The position numbers and the translations under genes are program-made. Positions 8,579-17,875 of a stretch of DNA of 64,000 bases are shown in pieces; the stretch's first letter is position 1; each line of letters opens with the position of its first letter. The stretch comes from Actinomyces sp. oral taxon 171 str. F0337 (GTDB lineage: Bacteria; Actinomycetota; Actinomycetes; Actinomycetales; Actinomycetaceae). Below the pieces are notes generated by a model. The model made no database searches, was not told the origin of the DNA, and saw nothing but the letters and a program-made list of their open reading frames with translations. The DNA lies in contig NZ_CP040005.1 of NCBI RefSeq assembly GCF_005696555.1, positions 372,001 to 436,000 on the forward strand, given 5' to 3'.

Positions 8579-8880
8579 CGGTGCCCAGCGCAGAGCGAAT
8601 TCCGCTGTATTCCAAGGGTTCTGAGCGAAGGTGTCATCACGCTCGGAAGGCCGTGACCATATCGTCATCAAGCGTCATCATTTAGATGCGCGATTTCCAG
8701 CCTTCTCTCAGACAGCATCGGCAGAGTCATAGTTACCGCCGAACGGTGGCGACCGTGAGGTACTGGGGAGTACCACTGACCGGCCACCACTGAGTCTGGG
8801 CCACAGCCAAGGGAATGTGCTCGGACGTTTCGGTGAAGGAGGATCCGCTGCCGAATGGGAACCGGTAAGCGCCCTCGTTG

Positions 8881-8921
8881 CGAAGGGCCCGACCCGGTGG
8901 TTCAACCGGGGCGGGCCTTCG
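8881..8921 (+). repeat. Long interrupted hairpin upstream of cls
   Basis: Left arm 8881-8898 pairs with right arm 8905-8921 over about 16 positions with one bulge and one mismatch (CGAAG/CTTCG, GCCCG/CGGGC, CCCGGT/ACCGGG). Its left arm overlaps the alternative GCCCT/AGGGC stem, so the two structures compete. Confidence 0.6.
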
Positions 8922-8926
8922 CAGTA

Positions 8927-8967
8927 CCTGGGCGCAGGACCATCCGGTCCGCGCCCAGGCACTTTTG
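8927..8967 (+). terminator. Intrinsic terminator upstream of cls
   Basis: CCTGGGCGC (8927-8935) pairs with GCGCCCAGG (8951-8959), with a further GGACC/GGTCC inner stem and a 4-base loop, followed by CACTTTTGTG. It ends whatever is transcribed from 8579-8926 just before the cls promoter. Confidence 0.75.
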
Positions 8968-8990
8968 TGGGGACTGGCCGGCGGGCATGA

Positions 8991-8996
8991 CATGAT
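8991..8996 (+). promoter_or_regulatory. Leaderless -10 box of cls
   Basis: CATGAT followed by six bases and the ATG at 9003, downstream of the terminator, so cls likely has its own promoter. Confidence 0.4.
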
Positions 8997-9002
8997 GCGA
9001 GC

Positions 9003-10529
9003 ATGACGCTGCCGCCGGTATTGGCCACCACCTGGGTCGTCATCGAGTACCTCATCAAGATCGCCGCGCTGGGCACGGTTCCGGAGAACCGCCGCCCCTC
9101 GTCGTCGACCGCCTGGCTGCTGCTCATCTTCCTGCTGCCCCTGGTGGGCCTCCCGCTCTACCTGCTCATCGGCAGCCCGTGGGTGCACGGCACTCGTCGT
9201 CGCCAGCAGCACACCGTCAACGAGATCACCCTCGACTACACCCGCTCCATGCCCGACCTGCCCAAGGGCGCCCGGCCCTCGACCTACCTGGCCGGGGCGC
9301 TGCGCATGAACCGCCGACTCACCGGCCTGCCTTGCGTCAGCGGCGAGGTGGTGGCCGTCCACGCCGACCCCCGCAGCACCTATGAGGCCATGGCCCGCGC
9401 CGTCGACGCCGCCACCGACCACGTCCACGTCGAGTTCTACATCATGAGCTGGGACGAGGTCACCGACGTCTTCTTCACCTCCCTGGAGCGCGCAGTGGCC
9501 CGCGGGGTCACAGTGCGTCTCCTCCTGGACCACCTGGGCAGCCGCAAGTACCCCGGCTGGAAGCAGTTCTGCCAACGCATGACCGACGCCGGCATCCGCT
9601 GGCGCCTCATGATGCCGCTGCTGCCGCTCAAACGCCGCTGGCGCCGCCCGGACCTGCGCAACCACCGCAAGATCTTGGTCATCGACGGCGAGAAGGGCTT
9701 CATCGGCAGCCACAACATCATCGACCCCACCTACCGGACCCGGCGCAACGTGCGGGCCGGGCGCCGCTGGGAGGACCTGTCCGTGGAGGTCACCGGCGAG
9801 ATCGTCCTGGAGGCCCAGGCCGTCTTCGCCATGGACTGGTTCTTCGAGGCCGGAGAGCAGCTCGAGGCCTTCGACCTGGCGCTGGGGACGCCGACCGAGA
9901 CCCTGCCGGAGATGGCGGGGCTGCCGGGCATCCCGGTGGGCACGCCGGCCCCGAGGCCCGGGCGTCCGGGCGCCGTCGTCAATGCCATGCAGCTCATTCC
10001 CTCCGGGCCCGGATACCCCACCGAGCCGAACCTGCGGATGTTCCTGGCCCTCATCCACGGGGCCAAGCGGCACGTGTCCATCACCAGCCCCTACTTCATC
10101 CCCGATGAGGCGCTGCTGGCGGCGATGACGTCGGCCGCCTACCGGGGGGTGGAGGTCGAGCTGTTCGTGGGCAAGGAGTCCGACCAATTCATTGTCAGCC
10201 ACGCCCAACGCTCCTACTACTCGGCGCTCCTGGCGGCGGGGGTGCGGATCTACCTCTACCCCTCGCCGACCGTCCTGCACTCGAAGTACATGACGGTCGA
10301 CGACGAGGTCGGGGTCATCGGGTCCTCCAACATGGACTTCCGCTCCTTCGCCCTCAACTACGAGGTCATGCTGCTGGCCTTCGGCGGGGACCTCGACGAC
10401 CTGCTGCGCATCAACGACGCCGACTACCGGGCCACCTGCACCGAGCTGACCCCCGAGCTGTGGGCCACCGAGCCCTGGTACAACCGCTACGTGGACAACG
10501 TCTGCCGCCTCATGTCCGCCGTGCTGTAG
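9003..10529 (+). CDS. cls: Cardiolipin synthase (phospholipase D family)
   Basis: 508 residues, the normal size. Two N-terminal membrane helices (about 5-25 and 37-57) are followed by two PLD domains, each with an HxKxxxxD motif: His221-Lys223-Asp228 in RNHRKILVIDG and His426-Lys428-Asp433 in VLHSKYMTVDD, each followed by the typical IGSHN/IGSSN turn. The enzyme condenses phosphatidylglycerol (or PG with CDP-diacylglycerol) to cardiolipin at the cytoplasmic membrane. It stands alone between a terminator upstream and the hairpin at 10635-10669 downstream. Confidence 0.95.
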   Translation: MTLPPVLATTWVVIEYLIKIAALGTVPENRRPSSSTAWLLLIFLLPLVGLPLYLLIGSPWVHGTRRRQQHTVNEITLDYTRSMPDLPKGARPSTYLAGALRMNRRLTGLPCVSGEVVAVHADPRSTYEAMARAVDAATDHVHVEFYIMSWDEVTDVFFTSLERAVARGVTVRLLLDHLGSRKYPGWKQFCQRMTDAGIRWRLMMPLLPLKRRWRRPDLRNHRKILVIDGEKGFIGSHNIIDPTYRTRRNVRAGRRWEDLSVEVTGEIVLEAQAVFAMDWFFEAGEQLEAFDLALGTPTETLPEMAGLPGIPVGTPAPRPGRPGAVVNAMQLIPSGPGYPTEPNLRMFLALIHGAKRHVSITSPYFIPDEALLAAMTSAAYRGVEVELFVGKESDQFIVSHAQRSYYSALLAAGVRIYLYPSPTVLHSKYMTVDDEVGVIGSSNMDFRSFALNYEVMLLAFGGDLDDLLRINDADYRATCTELTPELWATEPWYNRYVDNVCRLMSAVL

Positions 10530-10634
10530 AGGCGGCCGGGCTTCGCCTGTGCCGGCCCAGGCGCTCCTGGATGCGCATGTACCGGGACGACCAGTCTCGG
10601 CGCTGAGCCGAGCAGATCAACGTGTCCTCACGTC

Positions 10635-10669
10635 GTCGGTCCCCGCACCACTGGGGTGCGGGGACCGAC
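10635..10669. terminator. Bidirectional hairpin between cls and ABC permease
   Basis: A perfect 15-bp stem GTCGGTCCCCGCACC (10635-10649) with its complement (10655-10669). It sits between two converging genes and has no T-run; typical of high-GC gene ends. Confidence 0.6.
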
Positions 10670-10716
10670 TGTGTGGAACCGGAGAAAGGGTCTGATGGGG
10701 CGCGTGAGCCGGTGGC

Positions 10717-11655
10717 TCAGGCGTCGCGGCGGGTGAAGATGACTCCGGCGATCACCAGCGGGATGAGGGCCCAGGCCGCGAAGACGGCGATGGCCTGCCA
10801 GTGCTGGAGGAAGGTCTCGGTTCCGGCCCGTCCCCAGTGGTGCGCCAGGCTGAAGGGGTCCGAGACGGCGGTCGACACGGTGTCCGGCAGGAGGCCCACA
10901 ACCTTGACCGCCCACTGCCAGCGTCCGGCCATGAGTCCGAAGGGAATGGGGGCGACGAACAGCAGCGAGACCACCACGGTGATGGCCCCCGCCGTCGAGC
11001 GGGTGAGGTAGCCCAGCCCCAGGGCCATGAGCGCGACGACGGCGAAGGACAAGCCGGTGCCCCAGAAGAGCCCCAGGTAGTGGGCATCGGTGAGAGAACC
11101 GGCGTGGCCCTTCATGAACGGGTAGGAGATCGCGTAGGACAGCGCCACGCAGACGACCCCGAGGACGAAGGAGAAGCCCGATACGACGAGCGCCTTCGCC
11201 ACGAAGAGACGTCCGCGGCGAGGAACGGCCATCACTGAGGAGCGGATCTGCCCCGAGGCGTACTCACCGGTGACCACCAGGGCCCCCAGGACGGCGACGA
11301 CGATCATGCCCATCACCGAGCCCGAGGCGAGCATGGTCTTGGCTTCGTCCGCCCGCTCGGGGGAGCCGGCGTAGCCCATGGCCAGGCCCGCCCCGAACAG
11401 GACCGTGATGACGATCGTGATGGCCGACGTGACCCAGGTGGAGGTCAGGGTGCGCAGCTTGATCCACTCGGCGCGCACCGCGCCGGCGAAGGACTGCCGA
11501 CCGGCCACGCGGGGCCGACTGGGCCAGATCGCGGCCTCCAGGGCCCGCTGCCGCCCGGTACCGGACGGCTGGGAGTCGGGGGCGGTCTTCTGGAGGGCCT
11601 CGAAACGGTTGACGGCCACGGCTGGGCCGTCCGCGGCGTCGATGGTGGTGGTCAT
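10717..11655 (-). CDS. ABC-2 type transporter permease
   Basis: 312 residues. About 70 cytoplasmic residues are followed by GAVRAEWIKLRTLTSTWVT, the opening of ABC-2 family permeases of the type paired with BcrA/NatA-like ATPases, then about six membrane helices with VTGEYASGQIRSSVMAVPRRGRLFVAKAL in the middle and a cytoplasmic end at VIFTRRDA. Such permeases usually follow their ATPase gene in one operon. Here no ATPase gene is adjacent on either side, so the partner must be elsewhere or lost. Substrate unknown. Confidence 0.85.
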   Translation of the reverse strand: MTTTIDAADGPAVAVNRFEALQKTAPDSQPSGTGRQRALEAAIWPSRPRVAGRQSFAGAVRAEWIKLRTLTSTWVTSAITIVITVLFGAGLAMGYAGSPERADEAKTMLASGSVMGMIVVAVLGALVVTGEYASGQIRSSVMAVPRRGRLFVAKALVVSGFSFVLGVVCVALSYAISYPFMKGHAGSLTDAHYLGLFWGTGLSFAVVALMALGLGYLTRSTAGAITVVVSLLFVAPIPFGLMAGRWQWAVKVVGLLPDTVSTAVSDPFSLAHHWGRAGTETFLQHWQAIAVFAAWALIPLVIAGVIFTRRDA

Positions 11656-11766
11656 GGTGTGTCAGTCCTCGGGATGCTCGTGGCCTGCGTTCTTCCTGAA
11701 TGATTCCAGGCTAGGGGTGCTGGGCCCCGGTGTGATCGTCTCGCTGGCTGAATGCAGCGGACCGGT

Positions 11767-11787
11767 CTCCTCCCCCTGAGGGAGGAG
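11767..11787. repeat. 8-bp inverted repeat downstream of hrpA
   Basis: CTCCTCCC and GGGAGGAG around five bases; may end hrpA transcription. No T-run. Confidence 0.35.
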
Positions 11788-11863
11788 GGGTCGTCTGCGG
11801 GGATGATGAGTCACCCCTCGGCCCTCGGGGCGCCGGGTGCCTCCGGGGAAGGACGCGGGGCGG

Positions 11864-14800
11864 TCAGCTGACCTGGGCGCAGAGCCTGGTGATGCGCTGG
11901 AGGCTCACCTTGCGGCTCGTGCCCAGCGTCTGGGCGAACAGGCTCACCCGCAGCTCCTCCACCATCCAGCGGGCCTCCTCCAGGAGGGCCTCGTGCTGCG
12001 GGTCGGCCGGCAGGGAGGCCGCCTTGGCGCGGGCCTTGTCCACCACCTCCTGGGCCTGGGTGACCTGGAAGGCCAGGGCCGCGTCCTGGGAGGCTGCCGA
12101 CGATGATGAGGCCGCCTTCTCCACCCGTATCGCCAGCGCCCTCAGGTAGCGCTCCAGATGCGCCAGGTGTTCCGGCGGAGTGGCGGTGATGAAGCCCTCC
12201 GGAACCAGGGCGGCCGCGTGCTCGCGCACCTCCTGGAGCGTGCCCAGCAGGGTCAGGGAGGTGTGCTCACCCACCACGCGGTCCACCTCCCGGGCCGCTT
12301 TGAGCGCCGCGGCCGCGTGCTGGGCCACCCGGTAGACCTCGTCCTCGAGCTCGTCGCGCATGACGCCGACCAGGGCCTCGAAGACCTCCCGCCGGCGTAC
12401 CTCCGCCAACGGACAGCCGGAGGCCGACGCCGCCCAGCGTCCGGCCACGATCCGTGCGGCGGCCGCCTGCACGTCCTCCACGAGAGCCTCCGTCGTCCGG
12501 TAGGGGCCGGCCGCCAGGATGAGCGACTCCTGGGCGCTCCACCGGCTCGTCACCCGGGCCGTCGGCAAGGCCGTGCGCGCCAGGGCCAGCGCCGTCACCC
12601 CGCTGCTGTGCGCACCCAGCTGGGTGGTGGCGTCGGGAAGGATCCTCAGGTCCGCGCTCCTGGCGGAGGCCGCCACCAGTGACGGGTAGCCGCGCACCAC
12701 CAGGCCCGCCCGGCCCGCCGACTCCACCGAGGCCGGGATCGTCGAGGCATCCGGGTCGCCCAGGCCCGGCACGCCACGGGGCCAGTCGGTCAGGCCCTGG
12801 CGCTCCTCCAGGCCGGCTCCAGTACCGGCCCCTGAGCCTCCTGCGGCTCCTGCGCTCCTGGCGGCGCCATCGGGACGCTGAGTGGCATCCGGCCGGCCGC
12901 CCTTCTTCCTGCGGCCCTTGCGGCCGGACCTCCCGCCCTGCGTGCCCTGGCGCTCCTGGGCATCGGCCATCGCCTGAGCCAGCGCGCCGCGCACCGCCGA
13001 GCGCACAGCGGCCTCCGTCTTTCCCGACAGTCGCTGCTGGAGCGAGACCAGGTCCCGGCCGCGGCCGATGACCCGGCCCCGGGCATCCAGGGCCGCGAAG
13101 CCCATCGCCAGGTGATCCGGCAGGCGCTCGGCCGCCTCAGCCCAGTCCTCCTCCGTGATCTCCACGCCCTTGAGCCGGAGCACCACCCGGCTGAAAGCCT
13201 CCTCGAAGGGCGCCTCCGGGCAGCTCGCCCCCGGCGGCGTCGGGAACTCCTGGGCGATCTGCGCCCACATCTGGGCGCCCACGTCCGGGGCGGGCACCAG
13301 CTGACGGCGCACCCGCTTGGGCAGCGCCCGGATCGTGGCCACGCACAGCTCGGCCCGCATCCCCGGCACCAGCCAGTCGAAGCCCTCCGGGGTCAGGCGC
13401 CCCAGCACCTCCACCGGCACCTGGACGCTGACCCCGTCCTCGGGGTGGCCCGGCTCGAACACGTAGTCCAGGCCCAGGGTCAGGTCCCCCTGCACCCACG
13501 TGTCCGGGAAACCGCTCGCGTCGCCCCCACCGGGCAGCAGCAGCTCGCGCGTGAAGTCCAGCAGGTCCGGGGTGGTGCGCCGCTGCTCCTTCCACCAGGC
13601 GTCGAAGGCCGCCGCGGAGGTCACCTCCTCGGGGATGCGGTCGTCGTAGAAGTCGAACAGGGCGGCGTCGTCGGCCAGCAGGCCGTGCTCGCGCCGACGC
13701 CGCTCCACGTCCTGAAGCTCCTCGATGAGCTCCCGGTTGCGCTCCACGAAACCGTGGCGGGCGTGCCAACCACCCTCGACCAGGCCCGAGCGGATGAACA
13801 TCTCCCGGGCCACCTGGCGGGCCGAGTCCGTCCCCACGCTCGCCAATGTCGCCGGCCGGTCCGCCGCCAGCGTCATCCCGTAGAGCAGCACCTTCTCGTG
13901 AACCATGGCCGCCCCCTGGCGGGTCGACCAGTAGGGCTCGCCGAAGACATGGCGGGTCAGGCCCGCCCGGTCCGCCACCTGCTCGATCCACCGGGAGTCC
14001 ACCTTGGCCACCGTGCGGGCGAAGAGCCGGGAGGTCTCCACCAGCTCGGCGGTCATCACCCAGTCGTAGGTCTTGCGGCGCAGGCCCGAGCCCGGCCAGA
14101 TCGTGAAGCGGGTCCCGCGCGCGCCGGCATACTCCCGACGACGCTCGTCCCAGTTGCCCACATTGGACAGCAGCCCCACCAGCAGCGAGCGGTGGATCGC
14201 GTCGGCGTCGGGCGTGTCCGCGCTGCGCCCCAGGGCCACGACGGCGGCCGCCACGCCCCCGTTGGCGATCTGGGCGGCATGGCTGCCCGGCTCCAGGGCC
14301 TCGGTGGCCGCCCGGATCGAGCGGGCCGTCGGCAGCTCGACCGGGGTCGCGTCCAGACCCAGCGGTCGGGCCAGCTGACGCAGCTGGGCGTGGACGTCCT
14401 GCCACTCGCGCACCCGCAGGTAGTGCAGGAACTCGGCGCGGCACATGCGCCGGAAGGCCGAGCCGGACAGCTCGCGGCTCTGCGTGCGCAGGTAGCGCCA
14501 CAGGTTCAGGTAGGTCAGGAAGTCGCTCGTCGGGTCCGCGAAGCGCCGGTGCAGGGCGTCGGAGGCCTCCTGCTTGTCCGCCGGGCGCTCGCGCACGTCC
14601 TGGATGGACAGGGCCGCCACGATGACCATGACCTCCCCGACGCAGCCCAGCTCTCCGGCCTCCAGGAGCATGCGCCCCAGGCGCGGGTCGATGGGCAGGC
14701 GCGCCAGGCGGCGCCCGATCTGCGTCAGGCGCGGCCCGCCTCGGCCCCGGTCGGGGGCGTCGTCGGACCGGGCGGAGGAGGCCCCGGCCGGCTCAATCGC

Positions 14801-16663
14801 GCCGATCTCCGTGAGCAGCTGCAGGCCGGAGCGGACCTGGCGGGAGTCGGGGGCGTCCAGGAAGGGGAAGTCCTCCACCGCCCCCAGTCCCAGGGCCGCC
14901 ATCTGCAGGATGACGCTGGCCAGCGAGGTGCGCAGGATCTCCGGCTCGGTGTACTCCGGACGCGCCTCGAAGTCGGCCTGCGAGTACAGGCGGATGGCGA
15001 TGCCGTCGGCCACGCGCCCGCAGCGGCCCGCCCGCTGGTTGGCGCTGGCCCGGCTGACCGGCTCGATCGGCAGGCGCTGGACCTTGGTGCGGTTGGAGTA
15101 GCGGGAGATGCGCGCCAGGCCAGGGTCGATGACGTAGCGGATCCCCGGAACCGTCAGGGAGGTCTCGGCCACGTTCGTGGCCAGGACGATGCGGCGCACC
15201 TGGTGGGTCTCGAAGACCCGGTGCTGCTCGGCGGCGCTCAGGCGCGAGTACAGGGGGACGACCTCGATGGCACCCGGCGTGCGCGAGCGGCCGTCGGGCG
15301 TGTAGCGCGCCCCCAGGTGGTCGATGAGGGCCGCCTCGGTGTCTCGGATATCGCGCTCACCGGCCAGGAAGATGAGGATGTCTCCGCTGGGCTCGCCCAG
15401 GAGCTCGTCGACGGCGTCGAGGATCCCGGTCACCTGGTCCTTGGGCTCCCCGGACTCGGCGGCCGCGGAGCCGGCCCGGCCTCGGCCCTTGCCACGAGTC
15501 CCCTGGTTGCGGGGCGTGAGCGCGGCGGAGCCGCCGGAGCGGATGGCCTCGCGGCGGGCCCGCGCCGCGGCGCGCACCGCCGGGTCGGGGGAGGTCAGGG
15601 CCTCCAGCTCGGCCTCGCTCAGCTCGCCGGGTCCCGCCGGACCGGGCCGGGAGGCGGAGGTGCTGTCAGCCGGCTCGCTGCCGGCGTCGTCGGAGGCGGG
15701 CGGTGCGTCGTCTGGAGCCAGGGGGCGGTAGCGCACCTCAACGGGGTAGGTGCGCCCGGAGACCTCGATGACCGGGGCGGGCACCGTGGCCGTCTCGCCG
15801 AGGGGCCGCCCCCGGTCGCCGATCTGCTCGCGGCCGAAGTGCTCGGCGAAGCGCTCGGAGTCGATGGTGGCCGAGGTGATGATGACCTTGAGGTCGGGGC
15901 GCTGGGGCAGCAGGCGCGCCAGGTAGCCCAGGATGAAGTCGATGTTGAGGCTGCGCTCGTGGGCCTCGTCCACGATGATCGTGTCATAGCGGCGCAGCTG
16001 GGGGTCGGACTGGATCTCCGCCAGCAGGATGCCGTCGGTCATGAGCTTGACCAGGGTGTTGTCCCCGACCTCCTCGGTGAAGCGCACCTGGTAGCCGACG
16101 ACGCCGCCCGGCCCGATCGGGGTGCCCAGCTCGGAGGCGATGCGCTCGGCCACGCTGCGCGCGGCGATGCGCCGCGGCTGGGTGTGGCCGATCATCCCGG
16201 TGATGCCCCGGCCCAGCTCCAGGCAGATCTTGGGCAGCTGGGTGGTCTTGCCGCTGCCGGTCTCACCGGCGACGATGACGACCTGGTGCTCACTGATGGC
16301 GGCGGCGATCTCCTCGCGGCGGGCGCTGACCGGCAGCTCCTCGGGGTAGACGATCGCCGGAACGGCGGCGGCGCGGGCGGCGAGCTGCTCGGGGGAGTAG
16401 CCCTTCCAGGCGCTGGGACGCCGGCCCCCGGCCCGGCCCGGGCGCCGGCCCCGAGCATTGCGGCCGTCACCGCGCGGGGACTTCCCCCTCCGCTGGTCAG
16501 GTGCGCCGCCCTGTGCGGGTCCGGCGATCTTCGCGTCCGGCCCGTCGGGGGAGGCCTGAGCGCTCTCGGTGCTGCGTGCGCCGAGGTCGCTGTCCTGCTG
16601 GTCGTGGTGCCCACCGGCGTGATCGTCGCCCTGGTTCCGCTTGAGGTGCTCGCCCTGTTCCAT
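11864..16663 (-). CDS. hrpA: DEAH-box RNA helicase HrpA
   Basis: A 1599-residue helicase. Walker A GETGSGKT is at about 133-140, DEAH in VDEAHERSLN at 232-235, SATIDSERF at about 263, and the RAGRCGR motif VI follows in the second RecA domain; HA2, OB-fold and the long HrpA-type C-terminal domain complete it. HrpA enzymes rescue stalled ribosomes and remodel RNA using NTP. I chose the ATG at 16663 because an earlier in-frame ATG at 16780 would overlap the divergent gene. Two actinobacterial-style insertions are unusual: a low-complexity block splitting the helicase core (about 318-408) and a Lys/Arg/Gly-rich block in the C-terminal domain (encoded near 12780-12980). Confidence 0.95.
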   Translation of the reverse strand: MEQGEHLKRNQGDDHAGGHHDQQDSDLGARSTESAQASPDGPDAKIAGPAQGGAPDQRRGKSPRGDGRNARGRRPGRAGGRRPSAWKGYSPEQLAARAAAVPAIVYPEELPVSARREEIAAAISEHQVVIVAGETGSGKTTQLPKICLELGRGITGMIGHTQPRRIAARSVAERIASELGTPIGPGGVVGYQVRFTEEVGDNTLVKLMTDGILLAEIQSDPQLRRYDTIIVDEAHERSLNIDFILGYLARLLPQRPDLKVIITSATIDSERFAEHFGREQIGDRGRPLGETATVPAPVIEVSGRTYPVEVRYRPLAPDDAPPASDDAGSEPADSTSASRPGPAGPGELSEAELEALTSPDPAVRAAARARREAIRSGGSAALTPRNQGTRGKGRGRAGSAAAESGEPKDQVTGILDAVDELLGEPSGDILIFLAGERDIRDTEAALIDHLGARYTPDGRSRTPGAIEVVPLYSRLSAAEQHRVFETHQVRRIVLATNVAETSLTVPGIRYVIDPGLARISRYSNRTKVQRLPIEPVSRASANQRAGRCGRVADGIAIRLYSQADFEARPEYTEPEILRTSLASVILQMAALGLGAVEDFPFLDAPDSRQVRSGLQLLTEIGAIEPAGASSARSDDAPDRGRGGPRLTQIGRRLARLPIDPRLGRMLLEAGELGCVGEVMVIVAALSIQDVRERPADKQEASDALHRRFADPTSDFLTYLNLWRYLRTQSRELSGSAFRRMCRAEFLHYLRVREWQDVHAQLRQLARPLGLDATPVELPTARSIRAATEALEPGSHAAQIANGGVAAAVVALGRSADTPDADAIHRSLLVGLLSNVGNWDERRREYAGARGTRFTIWPGSGLRRKTYDWVMTAELVETSRLFARTVAKVDSRWIEQVADRAGLTRHVFGEPYWSTRQGAAMVHEKVLLYGMTLAADRPATLASVGTDSARQVAREMFIRSGLVEGGWHARHGFVERNRELIEELQDVERRRREHGLLADDAALFDFYDDRIPEEVTSAAAFDAWWKEQRRTTPDLLDFTRELLLPGGGDASGFPDTWVQGDLTLGLDYVFEPGHPEDGVSVQVPVEVLGRLTPEGFDWLVPGMRAELCVATIRALPKRVRRQLVPAPDVGAQMWAQIAQEFPTPPGASCPEAPFEEAFSRVVLRLKGVEITEEDWAEAAERLPDHLAMGFAALDARGRVIGRGRDLVSLQQRLSGKTEAAVRSAVRGALAQAMADAQERQGTQGGRSGRKGRRKKGGRPDATQRPDGAARSAGAAGGSGAGTGAGLEERQGLTDWPRGVPGLGDPDASTIPASVESAGRAGLVVRGYPSLVAASARSADLRILPDATTQLGAHSSGVTALALARTALPTARVTSRWSAQESLILAAGPYRTTEALVEDVQAAAARIVAGRWAASASGCPLAEVRRREVFEALVGVMRDELEDEVYRVAQHAAAALKAAREVDRVVGEHTSLTLLGTLQEVREHAAALVPEGFITATPPEHLAHLERYLRALAIRVEKAASSSSAASQDAALAFQVTQAQEVVDKARAKAASLPADPQHEALLEEARWMVEELRVSLFAQTLGTSRKVSLQRITRLCAQVS

Positions 16664-16778
16664 AGGTGGCCCATTGTCCCCCACGGACGCGGGTCCGCTC
16701 GCCCGGGACGCCGACCGTGCTGAGCTCCTCGGTTGCGGAAACTGGCAGAAGGCCACCGGGATCTGGTTGAGTGCGGGC

Positions 16779-17873
16779 ATGACTCGACGTCAACAGCTTC
16801 TTCGGTGGGGTCCTGTCGTGGCCGTCGTCGCCCTGGCGTTGGTGAGCGTTCTGCCTCCGACGACGGTCTTCCCCTTTGCCCAGCTCATTGCGTTGCGCTC
16901 GCCGCTGGCGGCCGGCGCGGCGTTCTTGGGCCTTCTGCTCCTCACTGTCGCGATCCTGCGGCGTCGTCGGCGTGGGCGGTTGCCTCGGACTGGCCTGAGA
17001 ACCTGCCGGACGGGTGTGCGTACCGCAGTGGTCGGACTGGTTCTTCTGCTGGTGGCGGGGGCTCATGGCGGTGTTCTGGTGACCAGGGGGCTTCGACAGC
17101 GACCCGTCGACGCCGGTGCCGTGAGCGTCTTGAGCCTCAACACTGAGCGGGAGGGCGCCGACATCGAGGCGGTTGCAGAGCTGGCGGATGCGGTGGGGGC
17201 CGACATCCTCGTGCTGCCGGAGACGACTCAGCGCTACGGACGGCGCCTGGCCGAGGCCCTGACCGAGCAGAAGAAGGAGAGCGGTGCGCAGCCTCAGGGC
17301 TTCGCCGTCTTCTCCGACACCAGCATGCCCTCCGACCTGGCGGAGCAGGGGATCGACCAGAACTCCGACCCGGCGTACTCCACGACCGTCCTCGTCGCCA
17401 CCCGGCTGGGCGGATACAGGCAGGTGGAGGAAACCGCCGGGTCCGGCTTCGGCACGGTCAGGCTGGAGCCGGAGAGCGGCGACGGCCCCGTCATCGTCGG
17501 TGCTCACACCTACCCACCGCTTCCGGGGGCGATGACGTGGTGGAGGAGCTCGGTGACCGACGTCGCCTCCCTGTGCCGCCGTCCGTCCGCCGGGCTGATT
17601 GTGGCCGGGGACTTCAACGCCACCCGCGATCATGCCCCGCTGCGGAACCTGGGTGGCTGCATCAGTGCGGGGGAGCAAGCGGGCATCGGCGGGCTGGCCA
17701 CCTGGCCCAGCAGTACGGGCACGACTCTGCTCGGCGCCACCATCGACCACGTCCTGGTCGACGGCACGGTCTGGGAAGGAAAGAAGGGGAGGGTCGTCAC
17801 CATTCCCGGTACTGACCACAGGGCAGTCGTCGTCCAGCTATCCGACCAATCGCAGCGGCCCACCGGTCACTGA
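16779..17873 (+). CDS. Membrane-anchored endonuclease/exonuclease/phosphatase (EEP) family protein
   Basis: 364 residues. Three membrane helices lie in the first 110 residues, followed by an EEP domain outside or at the membrane. Visible EEP motifs are VLSLNTE, the metal-binding Glu in ILVLPETTQRYG, VAGDFNATRDH, ATIDHVLV and the C-terminal GTDHRAVVVQL, which together give the Asp-His pair of the active site. This architecture is the common actinobacterial secreted EEP protein; it could be a nuclease or a phosphodiesterase and the substrate is not predictable. Start at 16779 chosen over upstream in-frame codons that would overlap hrpA. It converges on the next gene with a 2-bp gap. Confidence 0.82.
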   Translation: MTRRQQLLRWGPVVAVVALALVSVLPPTTVFPFAQLIALRSPLAAGAAFLGLLLLTVAILRRRRRGRLPRTGLRTCRTGVRTAVVGLVLLLVAGAHGGVLVTRGLRQRPVDAGAVSVLSLNTEREGADIEAVAELADAVGADILVLPETTQRYGRRLAEALTEQKKESGAQPQGFAVFSDTSMPSDLAEQGIDQNSDPAYSTTVLVATRLGGYRQVEETAGSGFGTVRLEPESGDGPVIVGAHTYPPLPGAMTWWRSSVTDVASLCRRPSAGLIVAGDFNATRDHAPLRNLGGCISAGEQAGIGGLATWPSSTGTTLLGATIDHVLVDGTVWEGKKGRVVTIPGTDHRAVVVQLSDQSQRPTGH

Positions 17874-17875
17874 CC

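Larger units (their letters stand above)
8579..9002. other. 424-bp spacer with stacked RNA-like hairpins upstream of cls
   Basis: No coding sequence. From about 8745 to 8967 it carries a chain of complementary arms: GGTGGC/GCCACC (8745-8750 with 8783-8788) enclosing GGTACT/AGTACC (8759-8764 with 8769-8774), then TTCGG/CCGAA (8829-8833 with 8851-8855), GCCCT/AGGGC (8871-8875 with 8884-8888), the long hairpin 8881-8921, and a T-tailed terminator. This looks like a small RNA or a regulatory leader. I could not match it to a known riboswitch class. Confidence 0.45.

Noticed and set aside
8701..8960. T-box, TPP, cobalamin, glycine, ZTP, manganese or cyclic dinucleotide riboswitch upstream of cls
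   Set aside because: None of the core conserved sequences of these classes is present in order; left as an unassigned structured region.
13112..16723. A very long open frame on the plus strand opposite hrpA
   Set aside because: It encodes Arg/Gly/His-rich sequence without domains and is a by-product of GC-rich third positions of the helicase gene, whose motifs are unmistakable.
16664..16780. Earlier in-frame ATG for HrpA at 16780
   Set aside because: It would overlap the start codon of the divergent EEP gene and adds a non-conserved leader.
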